Source of the DNA: Mesorhizobium loti
GTDB taxonomy: Bacteria; Pseudomonadota; Alphaproteobacteria; Rhizobiales; Rhizobiaceae
DNA length: 64,000 nucleotides
Reading direction: 5' to 3'
NCBI RefSeq assembly: GCF_013170705.1
Contig: NZ_CP033334.1
Span: 4,875,501-4,939,500 of the forward strand
Below are positions 16,418-24,510 of this stretch, piece after piece. Below the pieces are notes generated by a model. That model did no database searches, had not been told where the DNA came from, and worked only from the letters and a program-made list of their open reading frames with translations. Position 1 is the stretch's first letter. Every line of letters begins with the position of its first letter. The position numbers were made by a program, and so were the translations under genes.

Positions 16418-17803
16418 ATGTCGAAGTCCCAGACCGCCGCCCAAGCAACCGAGGCGCGCCGAGAATCGCATCTGTTCTACCTCTCCAGCCTGCGCCGGCC
16501 GCTCATCGACCGGGCCGAGGGCATCTACATGTGGACGCAGGACGGCCGCCGTTTCATAGACGGATCGAGCGGGCCGATGGTCGCCAATATCGGCCATTCC
16601 AACCGCAACGTCCTGGACGCCATGAAGCGGCAGATGGACCGTGCCACGTTCGCCTATCGCCTGCACTTCGAAAACGAGCCGGCGGAGGAACTGGCGCGCG
16701 AGCTTGCGGGCAAACTGCCGGAAGGCATGGACCGCATCTTTTTCGTCTCGGGCGGCTCGGAAGCGACGGAATCCTGCATCAAGCTGGCAAGGCAATGGGC
16801 GGTCGCAACCGGCCAGGCCAGCCGCTGGAAGGTGATCACGCGTTTTCCCTCCTATCACGGCGGCACGCTGGGTTCGCTCTCGATCACCGGCGACGATGCG
16901 CTGGCCGAAACCTTTGAGCCGATGATGCGGGTGATGCCGACCGTGCCCGCTCCAACAGCCTGGCGAGACCGCGACAATCTTTCGATGGAGCAACGCGGCG
17001 TCCGCTACGCCGACATGCTGGAGGACAAGATCCTTGCAGAAGGCCCGGAGAGTGTCGTCGCCTTCATCATGGAGCCGATCGGCGGCGCCGCCACCGCCGC
17101 TCTTGTGGCGCCCGACAGCTATTACGCACGCATCCGCGAAATCTGCGACCGCTACGGCATCCTGCTCATCCATGACGAAGTGATGAGCGGCGCCGGCCGC
17201 ACCGGTAAATTCCTCGGCGGCGACCATTGGAACTGCAAGCCCGACATCGTCGCGCTGTCGAAGGGGCTGGGCTCCGGCTATGCGCCGCTCGGCGCGCTGG
17301 CGGCTCCGATGCGGCTGGTGCAGCCGCTGCTCGCTTCGGGCGGGTTCCAGCATGGCCACACCTATGCGGGCAATCCGTTGGCCTGCGCCGCCGGTCTTGC
17401 GGTGCTGGGCGAAATGGACCGCCTCGACCTGATCGCCAATGCCGCTGCCATGGGCGACGTGCTGATGGACGGGCTGAAGGCGCTGGCGAAACGCTTTCCG
17501 TTCATTGCCGACGTGCGCGGCAAGGGCCTGCTGACTGGAGCCGAGATGGTGGCCGATCCGGAGACATTGCGGCCGATCGACCAAGGCAAAAAAGCCACGC
17601 AGCGTCTGCTCGACCTCGCCTATGAGCGCGGGCTGATCATCTATGGCCGCAGGGTCAAGGGCGGCGTCGACGGCGACAATTTCATGGTTGCGCCGCCGAT
17701 GATCGTCACCAGCGAGCAGGTCGGCGAGATCGTCTCCATCATCGGCGACTCGCTGGAGGTTCTGGCTTCCGAGCTCGACCTGCCGGTCGAAGGCCGGGGG
17801 TAA
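16418..17803 (+). CDS. class III (omega) aminotransferase
   Basis: A 461-residue PLP enzyme of aminotransferase class III, the group that moves amino groups from omega-amines, beta-amino acids or diamines to 2-oxo acids. The PLP site shows SGGSEATESCIKLAR (phosphate cup), the ring-binding Asp253 in LLIHDEVMSGAGRTG and the Schiff-base Lys282 in ALSKGLGSGYAPLGA. The start at 16418 has GGAAAG upstream; an in-frame upstream start at 16385 lies inside the previous gene. Placed just before a beta-keto acid cleavage enzyme, it may convert a beta-amino acid to the matching beta-keto acid. Confidence 0.92.
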   Translation: MSKSQTAAQATEARRESHLFYLSSLRRPLIDRAEGIYMWTQDGRRFIDGSSGPMVANIGHSNRNVLDAMKRQMDRATFAYRLHFENEPAEELARELAGKLPEGMDRIFFVSGGSEATESCIKLARQWAVATGQASRWKVITRFPSYHGGTLGSLSITGDDALAETFEPMMRVMPTVPAPTAWRDRDNLSMEQRGVRYADMLEDKILAEGPESVVAFIMEPIGGAATAALVAPDSYYARIREICDRYGILLIHDEVMSGAGRTGKFLGGDHWNCKPDIVALSKGLGSGYAPLGALAAPMRLVQPLLASGGFQHGHTYAGNPLACAAGLAVLGEMDRLDLIANAAAMGDVLMDGLKALAKRFPFIADVRGKGLLTGAEMVADPETLRPIDQGKKATQRLLDLAYERGLIIYGRRVKGGVDGDNFMVAPPMIVTSEQVGEIVSIIGDSLEVLASELDLPVEGRG

Positions 17804-17807
17804 GGAA

Positions 17808-18737
17808 ATGGCGCCGCGAAAAGTCATCATCACCTGCGCCGTCACCGGCTCGGTGCACACGCCGTCGATGTCGCCCTATCTGCCGGTAACGCCGGACCAG
17901 ATCGCGGCCGACGCGATCGCGGCAGCGGGAGCCGGCGCCTCGATCCTGCATCTGCATGCCCGCGACCCCAAGGACGGACGGCCGACGGCCGATCCGGACG
18001 TGTTCATGCAGTTCCTGCCGCGCATCAAGCAGGCAACCGACGCGGTGATCAACATCACCACCGGCGGCTCCTCGTTGATGACACTCGATCAGCGGCTGGA
18101 GGCCCCACTCCGAGCCGAGCCCGAAATGTGCTCGCTCAACATGGGCTCGATGAATTTCGCGCTGTTCCCGATGCTCGACAAGCCACGGGAGTGGCGGCAC
18201 GAGTGGGAGCCAAAGCTGCTCGAAGCCACCCGCGACACCATCTTCAAGAACACATTCGCCGACATGGAGGGCGTGCTCGAGAGGCTGGGCAAGGGCTGCG
18301 GCACGCGCTTCGAATTCGAGTGCTACGATGTCGGCCATCTCTATTCGCTGGCGCATTTCCGCGATCGGGGCCTGGTGTCGGGGCCGCTGTTCATCCAGTT
18401 CGTGCTGGGTATTCTGGGCGGTATCGGCGCCGACCCGGACAATCTCATCCATATGAAGCGGATCGCCGACAAGCTGTTCGGCGACAGCTACCAGTTCTCC
18501 GTGCTGGCCGCGGGCCGCAACCAGATGCCGCTGATCTCGATCGCCGCGGCAATGGGCGGCAATGTCCGAGTCGGGCTGGAGGACAGTCTCTTTGATGGCC
18601 GCCAGCTGGCGAAATCCAATGCCGACCAGGTGCGCCGCATCCGTGGCATTCTCGACGGGCTGTCGCTGGAGGTTGCCACGCCGGCCGAGGCGCGCGACAT
18701 GCTGGCGCTGAAAGGCGGCGACCGGGTGGCGTTTTGA
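17808..18737 (+). CDS. BKACE family beta-keto acid cleavage enzyme (DUF849)
   Basis: A 309-residue TIM-barrel enzyme of the family of 3-keto-5-aminohexanoate cleavage enzyme (Kce), which condenses a beta-keto acid with acetyl-CoA and splits it into acetoacetate and a new acyl-CoA. The zinc motif ILHLHARDP (His48, His50) and the late glutamate motif VRVGLEDSLF are present, as is FECYDVGHLY. Family members differ mainly in side-chain pocket residues and accept charged, polar or hydrophobic beta-keto acids. It follows the aminotransferase by four bases. No lysine-fermentation genes are adjacent. Confidence 0.92.
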   Translation: MAPRKVIITCAVTGSVHTPSMSPYLPVTPDQIAADAIAAAGAGASILHLHARDPKDGRPTADPDVFMQFLPRIKQATDAVINITTGGSSLMTLDQRLEAPLRAEPEMCSLNMGSMNFALFPMLDKPREWRHEWEPKLLEATRDTIFKNTFADMEGVLERLGKGCGTRFEFECYDVGHLYSLAHFRDRGLVSGPLFIQFVLGILGGIGADPDNLIHMKRIADKLFGDSYQFSVLAAGRNQMPLISIAAAMGGNVRVGLEDSLFDGRQLAKSNADQVRRIRGILDGLSLEVATPAEARDMLALKGGDRVAF

Positions 18738-18746
18738 GGCAAGGCC

Positions 18747-19265
18747 GTGACCAATCCAACCCACAGTGACGTCCTGATCCGTCCCGGACGGATCGAAGAC
18801 GCCGAAACCATCCACGCCGCGCTTCTCAAACTCGGTACCCATATCGGCGCGCATCAGGAGATCACGTCCACATCAGACGATCTCCGCCGCTACGGCTTTG
18901 GCGAAAAGCCGGCCTTCTCGACCCTGATTGCCGAAGTTGGCGGCGAGTTCGCCGGCCTCTGCCTGCATTTCCCGATCTTCTCGACCTGGATGGGGCGGCC
19001 CGGCGTCTATGTGCAGGACCTCTATGTCGAGCACCGCTTTCGCGGCCGCAAGATCGGCGAACGGCTGCTACGGCGCGTGGCCGCGGAATGCCGGAAAGAA
19101 GGCGGCGTCTATCTCAGGCTGTCGGTCGACACCGACAATGAAGGTGCCAAGGCCTTCTACGAGAAGCTTGGCATCGCCTGGTCGAGTTACGAACAAACGC
19201 AGAAGATCACCGGCGAAGCCTTCTTTGCCTTCGCCGACGCGCCGGAAAATGGGGGACAGGAATGA
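18747..19265 (+). CDS. GNAT family N-acetyltransferase
   Basis: A 172-residue GNAT protein. The acetyl-CoA loop reads VEHRFRGRKIGERLLRRVAA (V/I-x-x-x-x-R-G-x-G-type signature), preceded by PGVYVQDLYV and followed by DTDNEGAKAFYEKLGI, the usual C-terminal motif. This layout is typical of enzymes that acetylate small amines such as diamines and polyamines. The start is GTG at 18747. Its last four bases overlap the start of the deacetylase gene (ATGA), so acetylating and deacetylating enzymes are made together. Confidence 0.9.
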   Translation: MTNPTHSDVLIRPGRIEDAETIHAALLKLGTHIGAHQEITSTSDDLRRYGFGEKPAFSTLIAEVGGEFAGLCLHFPIFSTWMGRPGVYVQDLYVEHRFRGRKIGERLLRRVAAECRKEGGVYLRLSVDTDNEGAKAFYEKLGIAWSSYEQTQKITGEAFFAFADAPENGGQE

Positions 19266-20290
19266 AAGCTCTTTATGCCGAGGAGCAGAAGCGGCACGAC
19301 CCCAAGGCCTTTCTTTCCAGCGGCGCGCCGCAGCCAAACCCGGAAATGCCCGAGCGCGTCGAGAGATTGTTATCCGGCGCAAGATCTGCCGGCTGCACGA
19401 TCGAGCGGCCGCGCAATCACGGGCTCGGTCCGATTGCCGCCGTGCATACGCCCGAATATCTCGACTTCCTCGAACATATTTTCGAGCGCTGGCAACGAAT
19501 CGACGGCGCGTCCGCCGAAGTGATCCCCAACATCCACCCGATCGCACGTAACGGCTCCTATCCGGCCTCGGCGGTTGGCCAGGCCGGCTACCACATGGCC
19601 GACACAGCCTGCCCGATCTCGGGCGAGACCTGGCAAAGCGCATTGTGGAGCGCCTGGAGCGCGGTCGAAGCCGCTGAAACGGTAATTGCTGGCGCGCCGG
19701 CGGCCTATGCGCTGTGCCGCCCGCCCGGCCATCATGCCTTTGCCGATGTCGCCGGGGGCTTCTGCTTCATCAACAATTCGGCGGTGGCGGCGCAGGTGCT
19801 GCGCAAGCAGGCAGCACGCGTGGCGATCCTCGATGTCGACCTGCACCACGGCAACGGCACGCAGGGCATCTTCTATGCGCGGCCCGATGTGCTCACCGTC
19901 TCGCTGCATGCCGATCCGGTGCGCTTCTACCCGTTCTTCTGGGGTCATGCCGACGAGCGCGGCGAAGGCGCGGGCCTCGGCTACAATTTCAACCTGCCGC
20001 TGCCGCGCAAATCCGCCGACGCGGCGTTTCTGGAAGCGCTGGCGGTGGCCTTCCAGCGTATCCGCGCCTTTTCACCGGATGCGCTGGTGGTGGCGCTTGG
20101 TCTCGACGCCTTCGAGGGCGACCCGTTCGGCGGGCTTTCGGTGACGACGCCCGGCTTCTCACGCATCGGCGAAGCGATCGCAAAGCTTGGCCTGCCGACG
20201 GTCATCGTCCAGGAAGGCGGTTATCTCTGCGACGCGCTTGGCGACAATCTCACCGCCTTCCTCACCGGCTTCGACGGCAAGGCGCGGTGA
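19262..20290 (+). CDS. histone deacetylase/acetylpolyamine amidohydrolase family protein
   Basis: A 342-residue zinc deacetylase of the HDAC superfamily. Catalytic elements are RPPGHHAF (His157, His158), the zinc ligands in ILDVDLHHGNGT (Asp193, His195) and LGLDAFEGDPFGG (Asp282), and the transition-state Tyr321 in QEGGYLC. The loop FYPFFWGHADERGEGAGLGY resembles bacterial acetylpolyamine amidohydrolases, which remove acetyl groups from acetylated diamines and polyamines. Translational coupling to the GNAT gene suggests that it removes the acetyl group added by that enzyme. It ends the operon and converges on the class V aminotransferase-like gene. Confidence 0.92.
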   Translation: MKALYAEEQKRHDPKAFLSSGAPQPNPEMPERVERLLSGARSAGCTIERPRNHGLGPIAAVHTPEYLDFLEHIFERWQRIDGASAEVIPNIHPIARNGSYPASAVGQAGYHMADTACPISGETWQSALWSAWSAVEAAETVIAGAPAAYALCRPPGHHAFADVAGGFCFINNSAVAAQVLRKQAARVAILDVDLHHGNGTQGIFYARPDVLTVSLHADPVRFYPFFWGHADERGEGAGLGYNFNLPLPRKSADAAFLEALAVAFQRIRAFSPDALVVALGLDAFEGDPFGGLSVTTPGFSRIGEAIAKLGLPTVIVQEGGYLCDALGDNLTAFLTGFDGKAR

Positions 20291-20305
20291 CGGCTCAAGC
20301 TTGCG

Positions 20306-21583
20306 TCAGGAACGCTGCTGCCTGAGCATGGCGATGACCCGGTGGACGCTCTCCAGCGTCTCGTCGATCTCAGCCGCCGTGTTGTAGTGGGCGATGCCGA
20401 TGCGCACGACGCCCTGTTCGGCTGGAATGCCGAGCTGGTGGACGATCTCCCAGGCGTAGTTGTGGCCCGACCACAGGAAGATGTTCTCGGCATTCATCTG
20501 CCGCACGATCGTCTCCGGTACGATGCCGTCGACGGTGAACGAAACCGTCGGCACACGATCGCCGAGCCGCTTCGGATCGGTGATGCCATGGATCGTCAGG
20601 CCCGAAATGCCGGACAGGCCATCGATCAGTCTTTGTGCCAGCGGGTTTTCATAGGCGATGGAAACTTCGAACGCCTTGGCGATCTTTTGCCTGCGCGAAC
20701 CAGTCTCGCCCACCGCCGCGCCCAGCCCGGCAAAATGATCGACCGCCGCCGTGAGGCCGGCCATCAACTCGATCTGCGGCGTGCCAAGCTCGAATCGCTC
20801 CGGCAGGCCGTTGGACGAACAGCGGCATTTGTAGGGTTTCAGGCCTTCGATGACGTCCAGCCTGCCCCACAATATACCCATATGCGGGCCGAAGAATTTG
20901 TAGGCCGAGCAGATCAGAAAATCGCAGCCGAGGTGCTGCACGTCGATCAGGCCATGCGGCGCGAACTGCACGGCGTCGACATAGACCAGGGCGCCGGCTT
21001 GCTTTGCGATGGCAGTGAGCGACCTGACCCGGTTGATCGAGCCGGTCAGGTTGCTGGCGTAGTTCAATGCGACCAGCCGTGTCTTGTCGGAGAGCAGACC
21101 AGCCAGGGCCGCCTCTTCGACCTGCCAGCTCTGTTCATCGAATGGCAGCCAGCGCACGACGAGGCCAAGGTCCTCGGCCAGTTGCAGCCAGGGCGAGACA
21201 TTGCCCTCGTGATCCATGCGGGTGAGGATGATCTCGTCGCCGGGCTTCAGTGAGCGGCCGAGCGTGCGCGACATATGATAGGTCAGCGTCGTCATGTTGG
21301 CGCCGATGATGATTTCCTCGGGGCTCGCGGCGCCAAGGAAATCGGCCATCGCCTGATGCGCCTCGTCGACCACGGCCTGGGCGGCGACCGTCGTTTCGAA
21401 ATAGCCGCCGAGATTGGCATTGGTCGTGAGCAGGCAGCGCGATACCGCATCGGCGACGGCCTGGGGTACCTGCGTGCCGGCCGGGTTGTCGAGATAGATG
21501 CGGCGGCGTCCCTTGTCGCTCAGGGAAAGAGCGGGGAACTTTCCACGCACGGCCTCTATCGGAAAATCCACCATCGTCTCCAC
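20306..21583 (-). CDS. cysteine desulfurase-like class V aminotransferase
   Basis: A 425-residue PLP protein of the cysteine desulfurase-like group of class V aminotransferases. Visible marks are RRIYLDNPAGTQVP at the N-terminus, the cofactor contacts MDHEGNVSPW and VYVDAVQFAPH, and the Schiff-base lysine in CSAYKFFGPHMG. Members of this subgroup are often named for cysteine desulfuration or selenocysteine lyase without proof. It is on the strand opposite the catabolic operon, with its 3' end 16 bases from that of the deacetylase gene. The start could also be three codons inside (MVDFP). Confidence 0.85.
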   Translation of the reverse strand: METMVDFPIEAVRGKFPALSLSDKGRRRIYLDNPAGTQVPQAVADAVSRCLLTTNANLGGYFETTVAAQAVVDEAHQAMADFLGAASPEEIIIGANMTTLTYHMSRTLGRSLKPGDEIILTRMDHEGNVSPWLQLAEDLGLVVRWLPFDEQSWQVEEAALAGLLSDKTRLVALNYASNLTGSINRVRSLTAIAKQAGALVYVDAVQFAPHGLIDVQHLGCDFLICSAYKFFGPHMGILWGRLDVIEGLKPYKCRCSSNGLPERFELGTPQIELMAGLTAAVDHFAGLGAAVGETGSRRQKIAKAFEVSIAYENPLAQRLIDGLSGISGLTIHGITDPKRLGDRVPTVSFTVDGIVPETIVRQMNAENIFLWSGHNYAWEIVHQLGIPAEQGVVRIGIAHYNTAAEIDETLESVHRVIAMLRQQRS

Positions 21584-21619
21584 CCTTTGTTATTCCTCGA
21601 TAATCCTGCCCCCTCCCGA

Positions 21620-22687
21620 TCAGGGACAGGGATTGCCGACCCGCTGATGAACCGCATCCACCGCCTTTTGCATCTCTTCGGTCCAGACAACATCCACCGA
21701 CGACAATGCCATTTCGAGTTGCGAAAGGGTTGTCGCGCCAATGATATTCGACGTGACGAAGGGCCGGCTCGAGACATAGGCGTTGGCGAACAGGGCCGGC
21801 TCAAGGCCAAAGGAGCGCGCCAGCTCATTGTATTCGAGCAGCACCGCGGCGGCATTCGGTGTCTCGTAGCGCTGGCCGCGATTGAACAGCTGCGAGCGTG
21901 AGCCCTGCGGGCGGGCGCCATGGTCGTATTTGCCGGTCAGATAGCCTTGCGCCAGCGGCGAATAGGCAAGCAATGAGACGTCTTCGCGCTCGCAGACCTC
22001 GGCGAGGTTCACCTCGAAGGTGCGGTTGACGAGATTGTAGGCGTTCTGGATTGAGTCCACGCGCGGGCCGATCCCCTTGTCGGCCTCTGAGAGGTAACGC
22101 ATGACGCCCCAGGAACTTTCGTTCGACAGGCCGATGTGGCGGATCTTTCCTACCTTCACCAATTCATCGAAAACGCCAAGCGTCTCGGCGATCGGCGTTT
22201 TGTTGGCCGGTGCGCCGTCGGCATCGGCGCGCCGCGCCACCGCCCCGACACGCGTCGGGTTGGCGCCCCAGGGGATGTCCCGTTCCGGCCAGTGGATCTG
22301 GTAGAGATCGAGATAGTCGGTGCCGAGCTTGGCCAGCGACTTGTCGATGGCGTCAAGAATATCGGCGCGCACCAGTTGCGACGGCCTGTCGCCGCGAAAC
22401 CATTTATTGGCCGTGCGACCGACGACCTTGGAGGCCAGGATCACCTTGTCGCGGTTGCCCTTGGCCTTCATCCAGCTGCCGATGATCTTTTCCGTCCGCC
22501 CCTGCGTCTCCGCCTTGGGCGGGATCGGATAGAGCTCGGCGGTGTCGATGAAATTGACGCCGCGCGAAAAAGCCAAATCCATCTGGGCGTGGCCCTCGGC
22601 TTCGGTGTTCTGCTGGCCCCAGGTCATCGAACCAAGGCAGATCTGGGTAACAAGAAGATCGGTCCGACCGAGACGGCGTTTGTGCAT
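21620..22687 (-). CDS. aldo/keto reductase (Tas-like)
   Basis: A 355-residue NADPH-dependent aldo/keto reductase, TIM barrel. It shows RLGRTDLLVTQICLGSMTWG at the N-terminus, the catalytic Asp/Tyr in FIDTAELYP, and the strands DYLDLYQIHWP and IRHIGLSNES. Length and motifs fit the Tas/YghZ-like group rather than short AKRs. The start at 22687 is set by GGAG upstream; the frame extends 14 codons further without support. It lies 36 bases downstream of the class V gene's start on the same strand, so the two may be co-transcribed. Confidence 0.9.
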   Translation of the reverse strand: MHKRRLGRTDLLVTQICLGSMTWGQQNTEAEGHAQMDLAFSRGVNFIDTAELYPIPPKAETQGRTEKIIGSWMKAKGNRDKVILASKVVGRTANKWFRGDRPSQLVRADILDAIDKSLAKLGTDYLDLYQIHWPERDIPWGANPTRVGAVARRADADGAPANKTPIAETLGVFDELVKVGKIRHIGLSNESSWGVMRYLSEADKGIGPRVDSIQNAYNLVNRTFEVNLAEVCEREDVSLLAYSPLAQGYLTGKYDHGARPQGSRSQLFNRGQRYETPNAAAVLLEYNELARSFGLEPALFANAYVSSRPFVTSNIIGATTLSQLEMALSSVDVVWTEEMQKAVDAVHQRVGNPCP

Positions 22688-22798
22688 GAAATTCTGCTCC
22701 GGAGGGAAAGCGTGCGCGGGAGGCTGCATCTATAGGGAAAGCGACGGCGCTCTCCAAGCCTCGCCAGGCCGACTTTTGCGTGAACCAGCGCTGGTTGA

Positions 22799-23293
22799 CT
22801 AGCGGCGAGCGCCGGCCACGGCGCGGCGCTTGGCCTCGTCGATCAGCATGTTGGCCACCTGCATACGGATCATGGCGCGCTGGCGCAGATGCGGGGCCAC
22901 GCGATCGGGATGGTTGCTGAAAGCAAAGCTGCGGCGCATGCGGCCGAAATCGGCAACGCCCTTGGGCTTGTCCAGCCCGAGTTCGGCCGCGATCGATTCA
23001 GGATCGATGGGCGGCAGTTTTTCCTCAGGCTTGGGTTCCTCGCCGCCCAGGGCCAGTTTGGCGTGGTCGAGCAAGGCGGCGAATTCGCTCGCCAGATCAG
23101 CGCCGGCCTCGCGATATTCGGCGGCGGATACTTTTATGCGGCCGGAATGGAGTTCATCGGCAACCGAGAGATAGTCGAATGGAATGGAAGGACGCGCACC
23201 AGCCTCATCGCCCTCGATGCCGTCGCCCTTGTCGGAGGCAACGAAGAGGTCGTCGAGCAGCGAAGCGAAATCGCGCCTGGCGCTGGTAGCGAT
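22799..23293 (-). CDS. J-domain-like protein (C-terminal HPD motif)
   Basis: A protein whose last ~60 residues resemble helices II-III of a J domain, with the HPD tripeptide in FAFSNHPDRVAPHLRQRA and the following MQVANMLIDEAKRR; such proteins stimulate DnaK. The rest is acidic and helical, with a Pro/Glu linker (GGEEPKPEEKLPPIDP). The start is uncertain. The only in-frame ATG (23434) lies in the loop of a terminator hairpin, an in-frame TTG (23326) has no ribosome binding site, and the best site (AAGGGGAGG) stands six bases before an ATC at 23293. I have used that ATC, giving about 164 residues. Confidence 0.55.
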   Translation of the reverse strand: MATSARRDFASLLDDLFVASDKGDGIEGDEAGARPSIPFDYLSVADELHSGRIKVSAAEYREAGADLASEFAALLDHAKLALGGEEPKPEEKLPPIDPESIAAELGLDKPKGVADFGRMRRSFAFSNHPDRVAPHLRQRAMIRMQVANMLIDEAKRRAVAGARR

Positions 23294-23644
23294 GTCAGCC
23301 TCCCCTTGCCCGACTGTCAGGTTCAAGGAACATAGAACCGGCTCGTTAAAAATACATGCCACCGATCTTAATGAATTTAGCCATTCGAAGGATCGCACAA
23401 GGCGCTCAAACAAAAAGCCGGACTGCACTTTCATGCAGTCCGGGAATTCGCCAGGAGTGGCGAGGAAAAACTGGCCATGAGCCAGCGTCGAAGCCTACGG
23501 TTCATGCAGCCCCAAAGTTTCACTGGGCTGCAAAAAGTTTGATGAAAATCATCCGGACATAGCAGGCATGCAAATGCTGCACTGCACAATCATCACGATT
23601 CACCTATATTGGCAGCCGTGGAGGACCAACCAGGAGCCTGAATC
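23294..23644. other. 351-base gap with a probable minus-strand small RNA
   Basis: No protein gene is visible. On the minus strand the stretch holds two hairpins: a GC-rich stem around 23503-23535 (GCAGCCC pairing with GGGGCTGC) and, downstream, a rho-independent terminator ending near 23411. The ribosome binding site of the plus-strand gene at 23645 lies at 23632-23636. I could not place a convincing minus-strand promoter; CTATGT near 23566 is a weak candidate -10 box. Confidence 0.45.
23411..23443 (-). terminator. rho-independent terminator on the minus strand
   Basis: A perfect 10-base stem (23418-23427 CCGGACTGCA with 23434-23443) with a six-base loop. Read on the minus strand it is followed by CTTTTTG. 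It lies upstream of the J-domain-like gene, so it cannot end that gene. It must end a transcript coming from the right, either a small RNA or read-through from the DUF1993 gene. Confidence 0.75.
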
Positions 23645-23809
23645 ATGGGTTTCTTCACGGAAATGTTCGCCCGGCCGCGTCCACAGGAACATCTGAGATA
23701 TCGCGCGGCGCTCGCGCTGCTTCATTCGATGAGCAATGCCGACCGCGCCGACATCGGCATAAAACCCGCCGATTTTCCGCGCATCGCCCGCGAGATGTCC
23801 ATTCGCTAA
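23645..23809 (+). CDS. small protein, 54 residues, DUF1127-like ending
   Basis: A short frame with a good ribosome binding site (AGGAG at 23632-23636, eight bases from the ATG). The product starts MGFFTEMFARPRPQEH and continues as a helical stretch with NADRADIGIKPADFPRIA, which recalls the short C-terminal motif of DUF1127/YjiS-like proteins (D-I-G-hydrophobic...). DUF1127 proteins are small regulators of phosphate and carbon metabolism and RNA turnover in some alphaproteobacteria; membership here is only suggested. It converges on the DUF1993 gene. Confidence 0.6.
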   Translation: MGFFTEMFARPRPQEHLRYRAALALLHSMSNADRADIGIKPADFPRIAREMSIR

Positions 23810-23863
23810 GCAGCCTGCGAGATGTCCCGGATCGACCCGGGACATCTCGCAATTTTCATCCGC

Positions 23864-24370
23864 TCAACGCGATCCCAGGAATGTCGCCTTGCCCAGCGGC
23901 ACGCCATTGTGGCGAAGGATGTCGTAAGCGGTGGTGAGGTGGAAGTAGAAGTTGGGCATGGCCACATGCAGCAGATACTGCATGCCGCCCAATGTCGTTT
24001 CGCGCCCGCCAAGCTTCAACTCGATCACCTTGTCGTCGGAACCGTTGATATCGGCGGCCGAGAACGTTGCCAGAAGCGCTAGCGTCTTGGCTATCCGCGC
24101 CTCGAGATCGGCAAAGCTTGCCTCATTGTCCTCGTATTTCGGCACCTCGCGGCCGGCAAGGCGCGACGGCGCCCCCTTGGCATGGTCGGTGGCAATCTGC
24201 ACCTGCCGGGTCAGCGCGAACATGTCCGGCGCAAGCCGCGCCGTCAAAAACACCTGCGGGTCGATCTTGCGGTCAAGCGCGTTTTGTTCGGCAGCCGCCA
24301 GCACACTGGAAAGTGCTTTCAGCCTGGCTGAAAACACGGGCACGGATGCCTCATACATCGATATCGTCAC
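23864..24370 (-). CDS. DUF1993 family protein
   Basis: A 168-residue protein of the DUF1993 family, helical and related in fold to DinB-like four-helix bundles. Recognisable stretches are SMYEASVPVFSARLKALSSV at the N-terminus, APDMFALTRQVQIATDHAKG in the middle and LHVAMPNFYFHLTTAYDILR near the C-terminus, with conserved His residues that could bind a metal. The GTG at 24370 is chosen as the start because of AGGAGAG just upstream. The function of the family is unknown. Confidence 0.82.
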   Translation of the reverse strand: MTISMYEASVPVFSARLKALSSVLAAAEQNALDRKIDPQVFLTARLAPDMFALTRQVQIATDHAKGAPSRLAGREVPKYEDNEASFADLEARIAKTLALLATFSAADINGSDDKVIELKLGGRETTLGGMQYLLHVAMPNFYFHLTTAYDILRHNGVPLGKATFLGSR

Positions 24371-24510
24371 GTCAACTCTCCTGTCCGGTCCGAGTGCCGG
24401 CGAAGGGACGTAGCGCCTGTGCGGACGATTCTTCAAGCGCCGCGGGCACCGCGTCACCACGCCGCCGCAATCACCGTGGTAGAATCTCCGTTATCGAGCG
24501 GAGATTCCCG

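Noticed and set aside
23600..23845. 81-codon minus-strand frame
   Set aside because: It is opposite the better-supported 54-codon gene at 23645, which has a proper ribosome binding site.
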